A program made the position numbers and the translations under genes. DNA of 49,521 nt, taken from contig DASUKL010000042.1 of NCBI GenBank assembly GCA_036278755.1, forward strand, positions 1 through 49,521. Direction: 5' to 3'. How positions within the stretch are numbered: the first letter of the stretch is position 1; each line of letters begins with the position of its first letter. Under the pieces are notes generated by a model. That model searched no databases. It was not told the DNA's origin and worked only from the letters and a program-made list of their open reading frames with translations. The stretch is from DASUKL01 sp036278755. GTDB taxonomy: Bacteria > Chloroflexota > Limnocylindria > Limnocylindrales > CSP1-4. This document shows, piece by piece, positions 8,640-17,204 of this stretch.

Positions 8640-9728
8640 ATGGACCAGCACCTGCTCGTGCTGCTGGGCACGAAGAAGGGGGCGTTCATCGCGGAGGCCG
8701 ACCCGGACCGCCGCGCAGACCCTGCTGCGTACCGCCTGCGCGGGCCTTTGTGCGAAGGCTGGCCCATCAACGACTTCCGCCACGATCCCGCGAGCGGGGC
8801 GCTCTACGCCGGCGGCGGCAGCCCCTGGTACGGGGCGGCCGTGTGGCGCTCGGACGACCTGGGCCAGACCTGGAGCCACAGCTCCGAGGGGCTGACCTAC
8901 GGCGACGACGGCCCGGCCATGCGTTCGGTGTGGCAGGTGACCTCGGCCCACGGCGCGCTGTATGCCGGGGTGGAGCCGGCCGGCCTCTTCCGGAGCGATG
9001 ACGGCGGGGCCACCTGGGCCCACGTCGAGGGCCTGACCAGGCACCCCACCCGCGACTCCTGGCAGCCCGGCAACGGCGGCCTCATCTGCCACACCGTGCT
9101 CGCGGATCCCGCCGACGCGCAGCGGATGTGGGTCGGCATCTCGTCCGTGGGCTGCTTCGCCACCGAGGACGGAGGCCGGACCTGGGAGGCCCGCAACACG
9201 GGCGTCCGCGCCGACTACATGCCGGACAAGTACCCCGAGACCGGTCAGTGCGTCCACAAGATGGCCCTCGCCGCAGGCCGGCCCGATCGGCTCTACCAGC
9301 AGAACCACTGCGGGACCTACCGCAGCGACGACGCCGGCCGGACCTGGGAGTGCCTCGATCCCGGCCTGCCTTCGACCTTCGGTTTCCCCGTCGTGGCTCA
9401 TCCCCAGGACCCGGACACCTGCTTCACCATCCCCCTCAACGGTGACGACCGAGGCCGCTACTTCCCGGACGCGGCCATGGCCGTCTGGCGGACCCGTGAC
9501 GCGGGCACATCCTGGGCCCCGCTGCGGGCCGGTCTGCCCCAGCAGGACGCCTACATGGGCGTCCTCCGCGATGGCATGACCCGCGACGACCTGAGCCCCT
9601 TCGGCCTGTATTTCGGGACGAGCACGGGCCAGCTGTGGGCCAGTCCCGACGAAGGCGAGCACTGGCACCGCCTGCTCGACACCTTGCCGCCCATCTACTC
9701 GGTCGAGACGGCCCTCGTCACGGCCTGA
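8640..9728 (+). CDS. BNR/Asp-box beta-propeller protein (sialidase-like)
   Basis: A 362-aa beta-propeller built of BNR (Asp-box) repeats. Six Asp-boxes are visible: SDDLGQTW, SDDGGATW, TEDGGRTW, SDDAGRTW, TRDAGTSW and SPDEGEHW. There is no signal peptide, so it is probably cytoplasmic. Such proteins are often annotated exo-alpha-sialidase or WD40/YVTN-like, but the catalytic sialidase residues are not identifiable here, so no enzyme activity is claimed. The ATG at 8640 has AAGGAGG six bases upstream. A TAGATT hexamer at 8550-8555 is a possible -10 element. Six bases after its stop begins a small ubiquitin-like MoaD/ThiS gene, so the two are probably co-translated. Confidence 0.85.
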   Translation: MDQHLLVLLGTKKGAFIAEADPDRRADPAAYRLRGPLCEGWPINDFRHDPASGALYAGGGSPWYGAAVWRSDDLGQTWSHSSEGLTYGDDGPAMRSVWQVTSAHGALYAGVEPAGLFRSDDGGATWAHVEGLTRHPTRDSWQPGNGGLICHTVLADPADAQRMWVGISSVGCFATEDGGRTWEARNTGVRADYMPDKYPETGQCVHKMALAAGRPDRLYQQNHCGTYRSDDAGRTWECLDPGLPSTFGFPVVAHPQDPDTCFTIPLNGDDRGRYFPDAAMAVWRTRDAGTSWAPLRAGLPQQDAYMGVLRDGMTRDDLSPFGLYFGTSTGQLWASPDEGEHWHRLLDTLPPIYSVETALVTA

Positions 9729-9734
9729 GCGCCG

Positions 9735-10001
9735 ATGGCGACCGTCGTCCTGCCCCGCTCGCTGGTGGCCCTCTTTCCCGGGGCCGAGCGGCGGGTCGAC
9801 GTCGGCCCGGTGACCTCCGTGGCGGAGGCCATCGCGGCCCTGGATGCCCGCTGGCCTGGCCTCCGCGACCGGATCGTGGAGGAGGGGCCCCGGATCCGGC
9901 GCTACATCAACGTCTACGTCGATGGCCAGCCGGCCGAGCTCACGACGCCGGTGCCCCCGACGGGCCTGGTCCACGTCCTGCCGGCGGTGGCAGGGGGCTG
10001 A
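9735..10001 (+). CDS. MoaD/ThiS-family ubiquitin-like protein
   Basis: An 88-aa beta-grasp protein ending in the double glycine (Gly87-Gly88) needed for C-terminal adenylation and thiocarboxylation. RRYINVYVDGQPAEL and the TGLVHVLPAVAGG end match MoaD/ThiS-like sulfur carriers. Possible roles are sulfur delivery for molybdopterin, thiamine, cysteine or thio-siderophore synthesis, or protein modification. No MoaE, ThiG or E1-like MoeB gene lies in this window, so the pathway is open. It lies 6 bp after the BNR-repeat gene without a Shine-Dalgarno, consistent with translational coupling. Confidence 0.85.
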   Translation: MATVVLPRSLVALFPGAERRVDVGPVTSVAEAIAALDARWPGLRDRIVEEGPRIRRYINVYVDGQPAELTTPVPPTGLVHVLPAVAGG

Positions 10002-10016
10002 CCGACTCGCCGACGC

Positions 10017-10031
10017 CGCTCGGGTCGAGCG
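10017..10031. terminator. Small hairpin between convergent genes
   Basis: CGCTC and GAGCG flank a 5-nt loop in the 57-bp gap between the MoaD-like and MFS stop codons. The stem is short and no T-run is seen, so it is only a weak candidate. Confidence 0.22.
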
Positions 10032-10058
10032 ACTCCTCGGTCCCTTCCCTCTGCTGGT

Positions 10059-11396
10059 TCAGCCCGCCGCGGCCGCCTGGGGTTGGCCCTGGTCCTCCAC
10101 TTGGGCGGGCATCGTGCGCAGCGTGCGCACGGGCGAGAGGAGGACCGAGAGGAAGGGGAAGCAGCTGCCCACGGCGCCGACGAGGATCGCGCCGTGGACG
10201 CCGATGACGGAGGCCACGATGCCGCCCAGGACCGAGCCGATGGGGATCGTGCCCCACACCAGGAAGCGCATCGTGGCGTTCATCCGGCCCTGCATGGACG
10301 TGGGGCAGATGGCCTGGCGGAAGCTGACTTGGTTGATGTTGTAAGCCACCGCGCCGAAGCCCTGGAAGAAGAACGCGGTGACGAGGAAGGCCTCGGGAAA
10401 GGCCGGTGGGGCGAAGGGCACGAGGAGGGCGGCTACGCCGCCGATGAAGATGGTCCCGATGATCGTCCGCCCCAGCCCGAACCAGGCGGCCAGGCGATTG
10501 GCGACGAGGGCCCCGACCAGCGAGCCGATGGAAGCCAGGCCGAAGATGACGCCCACGGTCGCGGCGCTCAGCCCCAGCTCGCGGTAGAGGTAGACCGGCA
10601 GGACGCCGAAGGCCACGTTGCCGAAGAGGTTCGAGGACGAGGTCGCCCCGGCGATGCCCCTCAGGTAGGGGTTGCCGAGGACGAACCGGAGGCCTTCCGC
10701 GACCTGGCGCCTGAGTGGCTCGCGGGCGACGCCGGCCGCGATGCGGGCCTCCTCCGGATGCGGCTCGGGCTTCCGGATGCGCCAGACGAACAGCGCCGAG
10801 AGGACGTAGCTGAGGCAGTCCCCCAGGATGGCCAGGGGCGCGCTGAGGACCGAGATGAGGCCCCCGGCCAGGCCGGGGCCCACGACCTGGGCCGAGGCGC
10901 GAGTGGCCTCGAGCTTGCCGTTGCCCTCGACGAGGTCCTCACGCTCGACGAGCGAGGGCAGGTAGGACTGGTAGGCCACGTCGAAGAAGACCGTCCCCAG
11001 GCCGGTCACGAAGCCGACGACATAGAGCTGCCAGATCGTCAGGACGCTCAGCTCCCAGGCCACGGGGATCGAGACCAGGGCCGCGGCCCGCAGCACGTCG
11101 CCGGAGATGAGGATGGGCCGCCGCCGCAGCTGGTCGACCCAGGCCCCGGCCGGCAGGGTGAGGAGCAGGAAGGGCAGGAACTCGATCGTGCCCAACAAGG
11201 CCACCTCGAAGGCCGAGGCGCCGATGAGGACGGTGGCGATGTAGGGGATGGCCAGCTGGCTGACTTGGGTCCCGAACTGACTGATCGTGTCGCCGATCCA
11301 CAGCTTGCGGAAGTCGATGTGGCCGAAGAGCCCCCAGCGGCCCCAGCGCCGGCCCGCGGGCTCGGGCGGCTGCTGCGGCTCGGTCGCCAGGGTCAT
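10059..11396 (-). CDS. MFS transporter, EntS/MFS_3-like
   Basis: A 445-aa major facilitator with about twelve hydrophobic segments, starting with DFRKLWIGDTISQFGTQVSQLAIP. The loop after helix 2 reads LPAGAWVDQLRRRP, the classical MFS motif A region. The pattern resembles the MFS_3 (enterobactin exporter EntS and multidrug-like) group; the substrate cannot be predicted. The ATG at 11396 is chosen (GGGAG upstream); an in-frame GTG at 11432 would overlap the upstream methyltransferase gene by 11 bp. It follows the O-methyltransferase gene by 25 bp on the same strand, suggesting a two-gene unit, possibly modification plus export of a small molecule. Confidence 0.9.
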   Translation of the reverse strand: MTLATEPQQPPEPAGRRWGRWGLFGHIDFRKLWIGDTISQFGTQVSQLAIPYIATVLIGASAFEVALLGTIEFLPFLLLTLPAGAWVDQLRRRPILISGDVLRAAALVSIPVAWELSVLTIWQLYVVGFVTGLGTVFFDVAYQSYLPSLVEREDLVEGNGKLEATRASAQVVGPGLAGGLISVLSAPLAILGDCLSYVLSALFVWRIRKPEPHPEEARIAAGVAREPLRRQVAEGLRFVLGNPYLRGIAGATSSSNLFGNVAFGVLPVYLYRELGLSAATVGVIFGLASIGSLVGALVANRLAAWFGLGRTIIGTIFIGGVAALLVPFAPPAFPEAFLVTAFFFQGFGAVAYNINQVSFRQAICPTSMQGRMNATMRFLVWGTIPIGSVLGGIVASVIGVHGAILVGAVGSCFPFLSVLLSPVRTLRTMPAQVEDQGQPQAAAAG

Positions 11397-11421
11397 CGGC
11401 CTTGGGCTCCCGTCGCTCGGC

Positions 11422-12102
11422 TCAGGCGCCACCGCCCGAGGGCTGGAATGCGGCGAGGAGCAGGCCGTCGCCTACGGGCAGGATCGTGGCCGAGAAGGCG
11501 GGGTCGGCAAGGACGGCCCGATCGAAGGCCACGATGGCCCCGGTCGAAGGATCCGCCGGCCGGTCGCCGGCTCGGGCCGCACGGCCGCCCCACAGGACGT
11601 TGTCGGCCACGACCAGCGCGCCGGGGGAAAGGCGCGGGCGCAGGGCGGCCAGGTAGGCCGCGTACTCGGGCTTGAGGGCGTCGATGAAGGCCAGGTCGAA
11701 GGGGCCCTCGAGGGCTGGCTCGTCAGCCGCGAAGGCCTCGAGCGCGGGGGCGTTGACGACCGTGATCCGATCGTCGGCCAGACCGGCCTGGCGCCACCAG
11801 GCCCGGGCCCGCTCGGTCCGGGAGCGGTCGGGGTCGATGGTCACGATCGTCCCGTCGGCTGGCTGGCCGAGGGCCAGCCAGAGCGTGGAGTAGCCGTAGG
11901 CCGTCCCGACCTCCACGAGGCGTCGCCGGCCCTGGGCCAGGACGCGCAGGACCCGGCCCGACTCGCGATCGAGGATGGGCACGTGAGGCTGGGCCGCCAG
12001 GGCCGCGGCTTCGATGGCCTCGAAGATGGGGCCGACGGGACGGGCCAGCGACTCGATCCAATCGAGGTCGGTCGTGTCAGGGACGTAGCCACGCTGCTTC
12101 AT
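11422..12102 (-). CDS. O-methyltransferase, family 3 (CCoAOMT-like)
   Basis: A 226-aa SAM-dependent methyltransferase. The SAM motif I is LVEVGTAYGYSTLWLA. Acidic residues follow in VTIDPD, then FDLAFIDALKPEY, then LVVADNVLWGG, which is the metal-binding region typical of caffeoyl-CoA/catechol O-methyltransferases (family 3). The substrate is unknown; catechol-like compounds are usual in the family. The ATG at 12102 is placed nine bases after a TAGCAT hexamer, suggesting a leaderless transcript; a GTG at 12111 directly abuts that hexamer and is less likely. The MFS exporter follows. Confidence 0.9.
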   Translation of the reverse strand: MKQRGYVPDTTDLDWIESLARPVGPIFEAIEAAALAAQPHVPILDRESGRVLRVLAQGRRRLVEVGTAYGYSTLWLALGQPADGTIVTIDPDRSRTERARAWWRQAGLADDRITVVNAPALEAFAADEPALEGPFDLAFIDALKPEYAAYLAALRPRLSPGALVVADNVLWGGRAARAGDRPADPSTGAIVAFDRAVLADPAFSATILPVGDGLLLAAFQPSGGGA

Positions 12103-12111
12103 CGACGCCAC

Positions 12112-12117
12112 ATGCTA
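12112..12117 (-). promoter_or_regulatory. Leaderless -10 element of the O-methyltransferase gene
   Basis: TAGCAT on the minus strand, nine bases before the ATG at 12102. Confidence 0.4.
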
Positions 12118-12159
12118 TCCGGCCGACCCGCGCTCGCATAGTCGCGAACGAAGCGCGGC

Positions 12160-12882
12160 TCAGGCGCTCGCCCGGAGGACCTCGCCGGGGATGGGCTTGG
12201 TGAGTTCGGGGCCCTTGTTGCGGGGGCTGTTGACGGCGGTCGAGACAGGGTAGGCTTCGATGTCGGCGGCGGGGGAGGGCACCAGGAGGCGCTGGAGATC
12301 GGCCGCGTCGTGGTCCTGGGGGTCGAGCCAGCGAGCCCAGTCGTGAGGCGCCAGCACGACCGGCATCCGATCGTGGATGCGAGCCATGAGCTCGTTGGCC
12401 TGGGTGGTGATGATGGTGCAGGAACGGAGCCAGAGGTCGTTCTTGTCGTCGTGCCAGGCTGACCACAGCCCGGCGAAGGCCAGGGGCAGGCCGTCGCGGC
12501 GGCGGATGATGTACGGCTGGTTGGGCCCGTCCTCCTGTCGCAGCCACTCGTAGAAGGCGTCGGCCGGGACGATGCAGCGCTTGTCGGCCAGGGAGCGCTT
12601 GAAGGCTCCGCTGCTGGCCACCGTCTCGGCCCGGGCGTTGATCATGCGATTGCCGACGGCTGGGCTCTTGGCCCAGGAGGGGATCAGGCCCCAGCGATAC
12701 GCCTCCACCCGTCGTGGTTCGTCCGCCTCGGGCTTGACGACGACCCGGACTTGCTGGGTCGGGGCGACGTTGTAGTGGGCCTCCCCGGCGTCCGTGGCCT
12801 CGGCCGCCGTCGGCGTCGGCAGGGCGTCGAACAGCTCCGCCAGCTCGGCCGTGGGGCGTTCCTGGGTGAAGCGGCCGCACAT
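12160..12882 (-). CDS. SRAP domain protein (HMCES/YedK)
   Basis: A 240-aa SOS response-associated peptidase family protein, which covalently shields abasic sites in single-stranded DNA through a thiazolidine link to its N-terminal cysteine. All key residues are visible: Cys2 in MCGRF, Asn82 in INARAET, Glu112 in DAFYEWL and His170 in IHDRMPVVL. The start must be the ATG at 12882, because Cys2 has to become the N-terminus after Met removal; the upstream in-frame ATG at 12891 would bury it. A CACCAT hexamer seven bases upstream fits a leaderless mRNA. No LexA-type box was recognised. Confidence 0.95.
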   Translation of the reverse strand: MCGRFTQERPTAELAELFDALPTPTAAEATDAGEAHYNVAPTQQVRVVVKPEADEPRRVEAYRWGLIPSWAKSPAVGNRMINARAETVASSGAFKRSLADKRCIVPADAFYEWLRQEDGPNQPYIIRRRDGLPLAFAGLWSAWHDDKNDLWLRSCTIITTQANELMARIHDRMPVVLAPHDWARWLDPQDHDAADLQRLLVPSPAADIEAYPVSTAVNSPRNKGPELTKPIPGEVLRASA

Positions 12883-12889
12883 GGGCCGC

Positions 12890-12895
12890 ATGGTG
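12890..12895 (-). promoter_or_regulatory. Possible leaderless -10 element of the SRAP gene
   Basis: CACCAT on the minus strand, seven bases before the ATG at 12882. It is a weaker match than the TANNNT examples and overlaps the rejected upstream ATG. Confidence 0.3.
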
Positions 12896-12946
12896 GCACA
12901 ACACCGGGCGCCGGGCCCGGTCAGACGTCCGCTCGGCGTGGCGCCC

Positions 12947-14044
12947 CTATGGCGTCAGGCGATAGAAGCGAAGCATGTCCAGCGCCGGCTCGTCGAGCCG
13001 CTCGAAGCCGCCGAACCCCGCGTCGGTCGCGTAGGATCGGAGTCGATCCGCCCGCATGACCGTGCCCGTCGCCGCCGTCGGACGCTCGGTCATCGCCGCC
13101 GGAAGGCAGGTGAAGACGCTGAAGCCGTAGTAGAACCGCTCGACGTCGCTTGCCGGCGCGGTGAATCGGTCTTCGGTCTTCTCCTCGGCGATGAGGGCGA
13201 TGCCTTCGGGGCGGAGCATCTGCTTGATGGCCGCCAGCACCTCCACGGGTCGCGACAGATCGTGGATGGCTTCGATGACCACGGCCAGGTCGTACAGCCC
13301 CGCCGCGGCGGGGTCGGAAGCGTCACGTACCGCGAATGTGACCCGATCGGCGACCCCAGCGTCCGCGGCGTTCGCGCGGGCAAGGTCGATCGAGGACGCA
13401 TCGAGATCGAAGCCGTCGACCGTCACCTGGGGATACGCTCTGGCGATCGCGATGGCCGCCCACCCGACCCCGCAGGCCACATCGGCGACCCGAGCCGGCG
13501 GATCCGCGATGAGCCGCTCGTGGATGGGGCGGATCGCCGGCAGGATCTCCGTCCCGAACGAGCCGACCAGCCAGGGCCGGTTGAAATCGCCCTGGGACTC
13601 GATCATGTCGGCGCCGTAGGCGGACCAGTCGACACCGCCGCCCGTCCGGAAGGCGTCAAGGAGCGGCGGTAGCGCTTTGGCGCAGGCCACGACGGCGCGG
13701 CCGAGGGGTGCGATCGAGTAGGGGCTCTCAGGGTCCAGCAACGCCTCGGCATGGGCATCGGGCAGGGCGTAGCGCCGACGGTCGGCCGGGGCGGACACGT
13801 CGTCCACATCGAGGATCCCGGTCGCGGCTTGTTGCTCGAGCCACTCGCGGGCGTAGCGTTCGTCGATGCCGGCCCGGCTCGCCAGCTCCCCGCTCGTCGA
13901 GGCGCCGCCCTCACGGAGGGTCCGATACAAGCCCAGCCGATCGCCGACATAGACGGACAGGAGGTCGAACGCGCCGATGCCCGCCTCGAACAACCGACCG
14001 ACGAACGCCTCAGGCGTTCGAAGTGACTCGCCGCTGGCCGCCAT
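12947..14044 (-). CDS. SAM-dependent methyltransferase with winged-helix N-domain
   Basis: A 365-aa class I methyltransferase. The N-terminal ~90 residues (VYVGDRLGLYRTLREG...SGELASRAGIDERYAREWLEQQAATGIL) form a winged-helix domain like that of Rv2258c-type proteins. The C-terminal part carries the SAM motif VADVACGVGWAAIAIARAYP, then VDGFDLDASSIDLA and a hydrophobic DLAVVIEAIHDLSRP. The substrate is unknown. The ATG at 14044 has GGAGGG about six bases upstream; a longer frame to 14122 has no such support. It shares a 271-bp divergent promoter region with sufB, including a perfect palindrome at 14085-14101. Confidence 0.88.
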   Translation of the reverse strand: MAASGESLRTPEAFVGRLFEAGIGAFDLLSVYVGDRLGLYRTLREGGASTSGELASRAGIDERYAREWLEQQAATGILDVDDVSAPADRRRYALPDAHAEALLDPESPYSIAPLGRAVVACAKALPPLLDAFRTGGGVDWSAYGADMIESQGDFNRPWLVGSFGTEILPAIRPIHERLIADPPARVADVACGVGWAAIAIARAYPQVTVDGFDLDASSIDLARANAADAGVADRVTFAVRDASDPAAAGLYDLAVVIEAIHDLSRPVEVLAAIKQMLRPEGIALIAEEKTEDRFTAPASDVERFYYGFSVFTCLPAAMTERPTAATGTVMRADRLRSYATDAGFGGFERLDEPALDMLRFYRLTP

Positions 14045-14084
14045 GCGTGGCCCTCCACAACGGTACGTTGCCTTCAGGGACCTC

Positions 14085-14101
14085 CGATCCGGGTCGGATC
14101 G
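14085..14101. promoter_or_regulatory. Perfect palindrome, candidate operator
   Basis: CGATCCG-ggt-CGGATCG: 7-bp arms and a 3-bp spacer, located 41-57 bp upstream of the methyltransferase start and about 75 bp upstream of the suf -35 region. Related half-sites (ATCCGA and TCGGGAT) overlap the suf -10 region, so one regulator could bind both. The regulator is unknown. Confidence 0.5.
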
Positions 14102-14175
14102 CTGTGCAGTGTGCGCCTGCATCCCCCTCTGGATGTGCGTCGAGCGAGCAGGAGGGATCGCGAGGCCGTCGTTCG

Positions 14176-14214
14176 TTGCCTCCTGGACCTATATCCGATA
14201 AACTCAGTCGGGAT
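14176..14214 (+). promoter_or_regulatory. Putative suf operon promoter and operator
   Basis: TTGCCT (14176-14181), 17 bp, then TAAACT (14199-14204) is the best promoter-like pair before sufB; TATATC at 14190 is an alternative -10. An imperfect inverted repeat ATCCGA (14193-14198)...TCGGGAT (14208-14214) overlaps the -10, the place expected for an iron-sulfur-sensing repressor such as an Rrf2 or SufR-type protein. The leader to the sufB start is about 100 nt. The stretch is noticeably AT-richer than its surroundings. Confidence 0.45.
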
Positions 14215-14315
14215 TGCCGCACCCACCACGTTCTCGCCGCGGATCCCCAACGAAGCGCTGGGCGATGCGATCGGCAAGCCGCCGCGGCCAAGCATCCGGG
14301 CACTCAGGAGTATCG

Positions 14316-15722
14316 ATGGCCGTCAACACGCGCGAAGCCACGGCCGACCGCCGCGCTCAGTTCGACTTCAAGGACGAGATCGCCTACCTGACCGAGACCA
14401 AGCGCGGCCTCAGCCGCGAGACCGTGGCCGAGATCAGCGAGATCAAGAGAGAGCCCGACTGGATGCGGGACTTCCGTCTGCGGGCCTACGACCACTTCGT
14501 CAAGCGGCCCATGCCCACCTGGACCGGCGGCCTCGATGCCATCGACTTCGACCGGATCATCTACTACCGCAAGCCGTCCGAGCGCGAGGAGAAGTCCTGG
14601 GACGACGTCCCGCCCCAGATCAAGCAGACCTTCGAGCGCTTGGGTATCCCCGAGGCCGAGCGCAAGTTCCTGGCCGGTGTCGGGGCCCAGTACGACTCCG
14701 AGGTCGTCTACCACTCGGTTCGCCAGGAGCTGGCGTCCCTGGGCGTCGTCTTCATGGGCACCGACCAGGGCCTGAAGGAGTACCCCGAGATCTTCAAACG
14801 GCACTTCGCCACCGTCGTGCCGCCGGAGGACAACAAGTTCGCTGCGCTCAACAGTGCCGTCTGGTCGGGCGGCTCCTTCGTCTACGTCCCGGCCGGGGTC
14901 GAGGTCCCGCTGCCCCTGCAGGCCTACTTCCGCATCAACGGCGAGAACACCGGCCAGTTCGAGCGGACCCTGATCGTCGTCGAGCCCGGCGCCAAGGTGC
15001 ACTACATCGAGGGCTGTACGGCCCCCATCTACGCCACCGACTCGCTCCATGCGGCGGTCGTGGAGGTCGTCGCCCTGCCCCATTCCAAGGTCCGCTACAC
15101 GACCATCCAAAACTGGTCGAACGACGTCTACAACCTCGTCACCAAGCGGGCCCATGCTCACGAGGGTGCGACGGTGGAGTGGATCGATGCCAACACCGGC
15201 TCGCGCAAGACGGTGAAGTTCCCCAGCATCTATCTCCGCGGGCGTGGCTCCACGGCCGACGTCATCAGCGTGGCCGTGGCGGGCAAGGGCCAGCACCAGG
15301 ACACGGGGGCCAAGGCCATCCACCTGGCCCCGGACACCCGCAGCCGGATCGTCAGTAAGTCGGTCTCCAAGGACGGCGGCCGGGCCACCTACCGGGGCCA
15401 CCTCAAGGTCGCCCCGGGGGCCACGGGAGTCGTGGCCAGCGTGCGCTGTGACGCCCTCATGCTCGACGACGAGAGCCGCAGCGACACCTACCCGTACATC
15501 GATATCCAGGAAGATGACACGACCATGACCCACGAAGCCACCGTGGGCAAGATCAGCGCCGACCAGATCTTCTACCTCATGAGCCGTGGGCTGACCGAGA
15601 ACGAGGCCCAGAACCTCGTCGTCCAGGGCTTCCTCGAGGTCTTCACCAAGGAACTGCCGATGGAGTACGCCATCGAGTTCAACCGCCTGGTGAAGCTGGA
15701 GATGGACGGGGCGCTCGGGTGA
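14316..15722 (+). CDS. sufB: Fe-S cluster assembly protein SufB
   Basis: A 468-aa SufB, the scaffold subunit on which new iron-sulfur clusters are built together with SufC and SufD. The N-terminal region (EIKREPDWMRDFRLRAYDHF, then MPTWTGGLDAIDF) is diagnostic. The beta-helix core (NSAVWSGGSFVYVPAGVEV, HYIEGCTAP, WSNDVYNLVTKR) and the C-terminal MTHEATVGKISADQIFYLMS are also well conserved. The Cys in EGCTAP corresponds to the conserved functional cysteine. The ATG at 14316 follows AGGAG (14306-14310) by five bases. sufD begins 67 bp downstream. No sufC, sufS or sufU is adjacent, which is unusual. Confidence 0.97.
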   Translation: MAVNTREATADRRAQFDFKDEIAYLTETKRGLSRETVAEISEIKREPDWMRDFRLRAYDHFVKRPMPTWTGGLDAIDFDRIIYYRKPSEREEKSWDDVPPQIKQTFERLGIPEAERKFLAGVGAQYDSEVVYHSVRQELASLGVVFMGTDQGLKEYPEIFKRHFATVVPPEDNKFAALNSAVWSGGSFVYVPAGVEVPLPLQAYFRINGENTGQFERTLIVVEPGAKVHYIEGCTAPIYATDSLHAAVVEVVALPHSKVRYTTIQNWSNDVYNLVTKRAHAHEGATVEWIDANTGSRKTVKFPSIYLRGRGSTADVISVAVAGKGQHQDTGAKAIHLAPDTRSRIVSKSVSKDGGRATYRGHLKVAPGATGVVASVRCDALMLDDESRSDTYPYIDIQEDDTTMTHEATVGKISADQIFYLMSRGLTENEAQNLVVQGFLEVFTKELPMEYAIEFNRLVKLEMDGALG

Positions 15723-15789
15723 GCCCAGCCCGAGTCCTGACCGCCGAGCCGACGATCGGCCCCGAGCCGGTGCCAGCCGCCGACGGCCG

Positions 15790-17184
15790 ATGAGCGACCT
15801 CCTGCCCCCCGACTTCATCACCCAAGCTGGCGTCCACGCCCGAGCTGCCGCGGCCGGGGAGCCCGATTGGCTCGTGGCCGAGCGGATGGATGCCCTCCAG
15901 CGCTTCGGCGAGCTGCCGCTCGAGGTCAATCCCCTCTTCACGCTCTACGTCGACCTCCGCGCCGCCCGGCTGGCCCAGACCGTGCCCTACGAGACGGTCG
16001 GCGAGACGATCGATCCGCAGGCCCGCGTGCCGGACGGCGTCGCGGCGCTCCTCGAGGTCCGCGAGGACGCCGTGGCCGCCCGGTCCCTGTCCGCCGAGAC
16101 CCAGGCCGCCGGGGTCGTCGTCGACACCTTCGCCAACGTCCTGCGCGATCGGCCGCAGCTCATCCGCGACGTCGTCGCGGGCGGGGAGAGCCTGCCCGCC
16201 GACGACAAGCTGGCCCAGCTCGCTCGAGCCGCATCCGTGGTGGGGGTCGTGGTCCACGTCCCGGCCGGGGTCGAGCTCGCGGAGCCCATCGTCGTCCGCT
16301 GGGCCGTGGGCGCGGGCGGTCGCGCGCTGGTGAGTCGGACGGTCGTCTCGCTGGGCGCCGGGGCGCACGCCCGACTCTTCGAGGAGCAGATCGGATCCGG
16401 GGCGGCGAACGGCAGCCAGGCCCTCTGGTCGGGCACCCTGGAGGTGGCCCTCGGCGAGGACGCGACGCTCGACGTGGCCGCCGAGCAGGACCTGCCCGCC
16501 CACGTCGTCAGCTTCGTCAACCGGCGGGCCAACCTGGGCCGGAACGCGACGCTACGCTGGGCCCTGGCTCACGTCGGCGGCCTCGTCAGCAAGTCGCGGA
16601 TCGACAACCGGCTGGTGGGCCGGGGGGCCAGCGTGCGCCAGGTGGAGATCGGCTTCGGCGGCTCCAACCAGGTCTTCGACCTGACCAGCTACACGACCCA
16701 CGTCGGCGAGGACACGACCGGGGACCTGCTCAGCAAGGGCGTCTTCCAGGATCGCTCGCGCGGCTTCATGAAGGGCATGATCGAGATCGACCGCAGCGCC
16801 CATGGCACGGACAGCTTCCTGGGCGAGTTCGGGATGCTGCTCGACCGCAAGGCGCGCTCCGTGACGATCCCCAGCCTGGAGATCGACCAGCCCGACGTGC
16901 GCCGCGCCGCCCACTCCAGCTCGGTGGGGCCGATCGACGAGACCCAGGTCTTCTACCTCATGACCCGCGGCATCCCCGAGGACGTGGCTCGCAAGGAGGT
17001 CGTCTTGGGCTTCCTCGAACCGGTGGTGGCCCGCATCCCGCTCGAGGGCGCGCAGCAGCGCCTGCGGACCCGGCTCGACCGCAAGTGGTCGGAGGCCCGG
17101 GCGGCCGCACCGGCGGGGGCTTCAGGTTCGGGCCAGGCTTCGGCGCCGAAGTCAGGCTCGTCGTCGGGCGAGGCGGCGGCCTGA
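15790..17184 (+). CDS. sufD: Fe-S cluster assembly protein SufD
   Basis: A 464-aa SufD-type protein, partner of SufB in the SufBCD scaffold complex. The N-terminal ~100 residues are variable. The SufBD core is recognised by VVVHVPAGVELAEPIVVRW and by the C-terminal HSSSVGPIDETQVFYLMTRG, where the His is a conserved SufD residue; the segment ending EDVARKEVVLGFLEPVVARI is also typical. The C-terminal 30 residues are a Ser/Gly/Ala tail. It is 67 bp after sufB and 20 bp before the Rieske gene, clearly one operon. Confidence 0.93.
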   Translation: MSDLLPPDFITQAGVHARAAAAGEPDWLVAERMDALQRFGELPLEVNPLFTLYVDLRAARLAQTVPYETVGETIDPQARVPDGVAALLEVREDAVAARSLSAETQAAGVVVDTFANVLRDRPQLIRDVVAGGESLPADDKLAQLARAASVVGVVVHVPAGVELAEPIVVRWAVGAGGRALVSRTVVSLGAGAHARLFEEQIGSGAANGSQALWSGTLEVALGEDATLDVAAEQDLPAHVVSFVNRRANLGRNATLRWALAHVGGLVSKSRIDNRLVGRGASVRQVEIGFGGSNQVFDLTSYTTHVGEDTTGDLLSKGVFQDRSRGFMKGMIEIDRSAHGTDSFLGEFGMLLDRKARSVTIPSLEIDQPDVRRAAHSSSVGPIDETQVFYLMTRGIPEDVARKEVVLGFLEPVVARIPLEGAQQRLRTRLDRKWSEARAAAPAGASGSGQASAPKSGSSSGEAAA

Positions 17185-17204
17185 GCGAGGTCGAGCCTGG
17201 CGCG

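Noticed and set aside
8640..9728. Secreted sialidase.
   Set aside because: No signal peptide and no recognisable catalytic Arg triad or Tyr; only the Asp-box propeller is supported.
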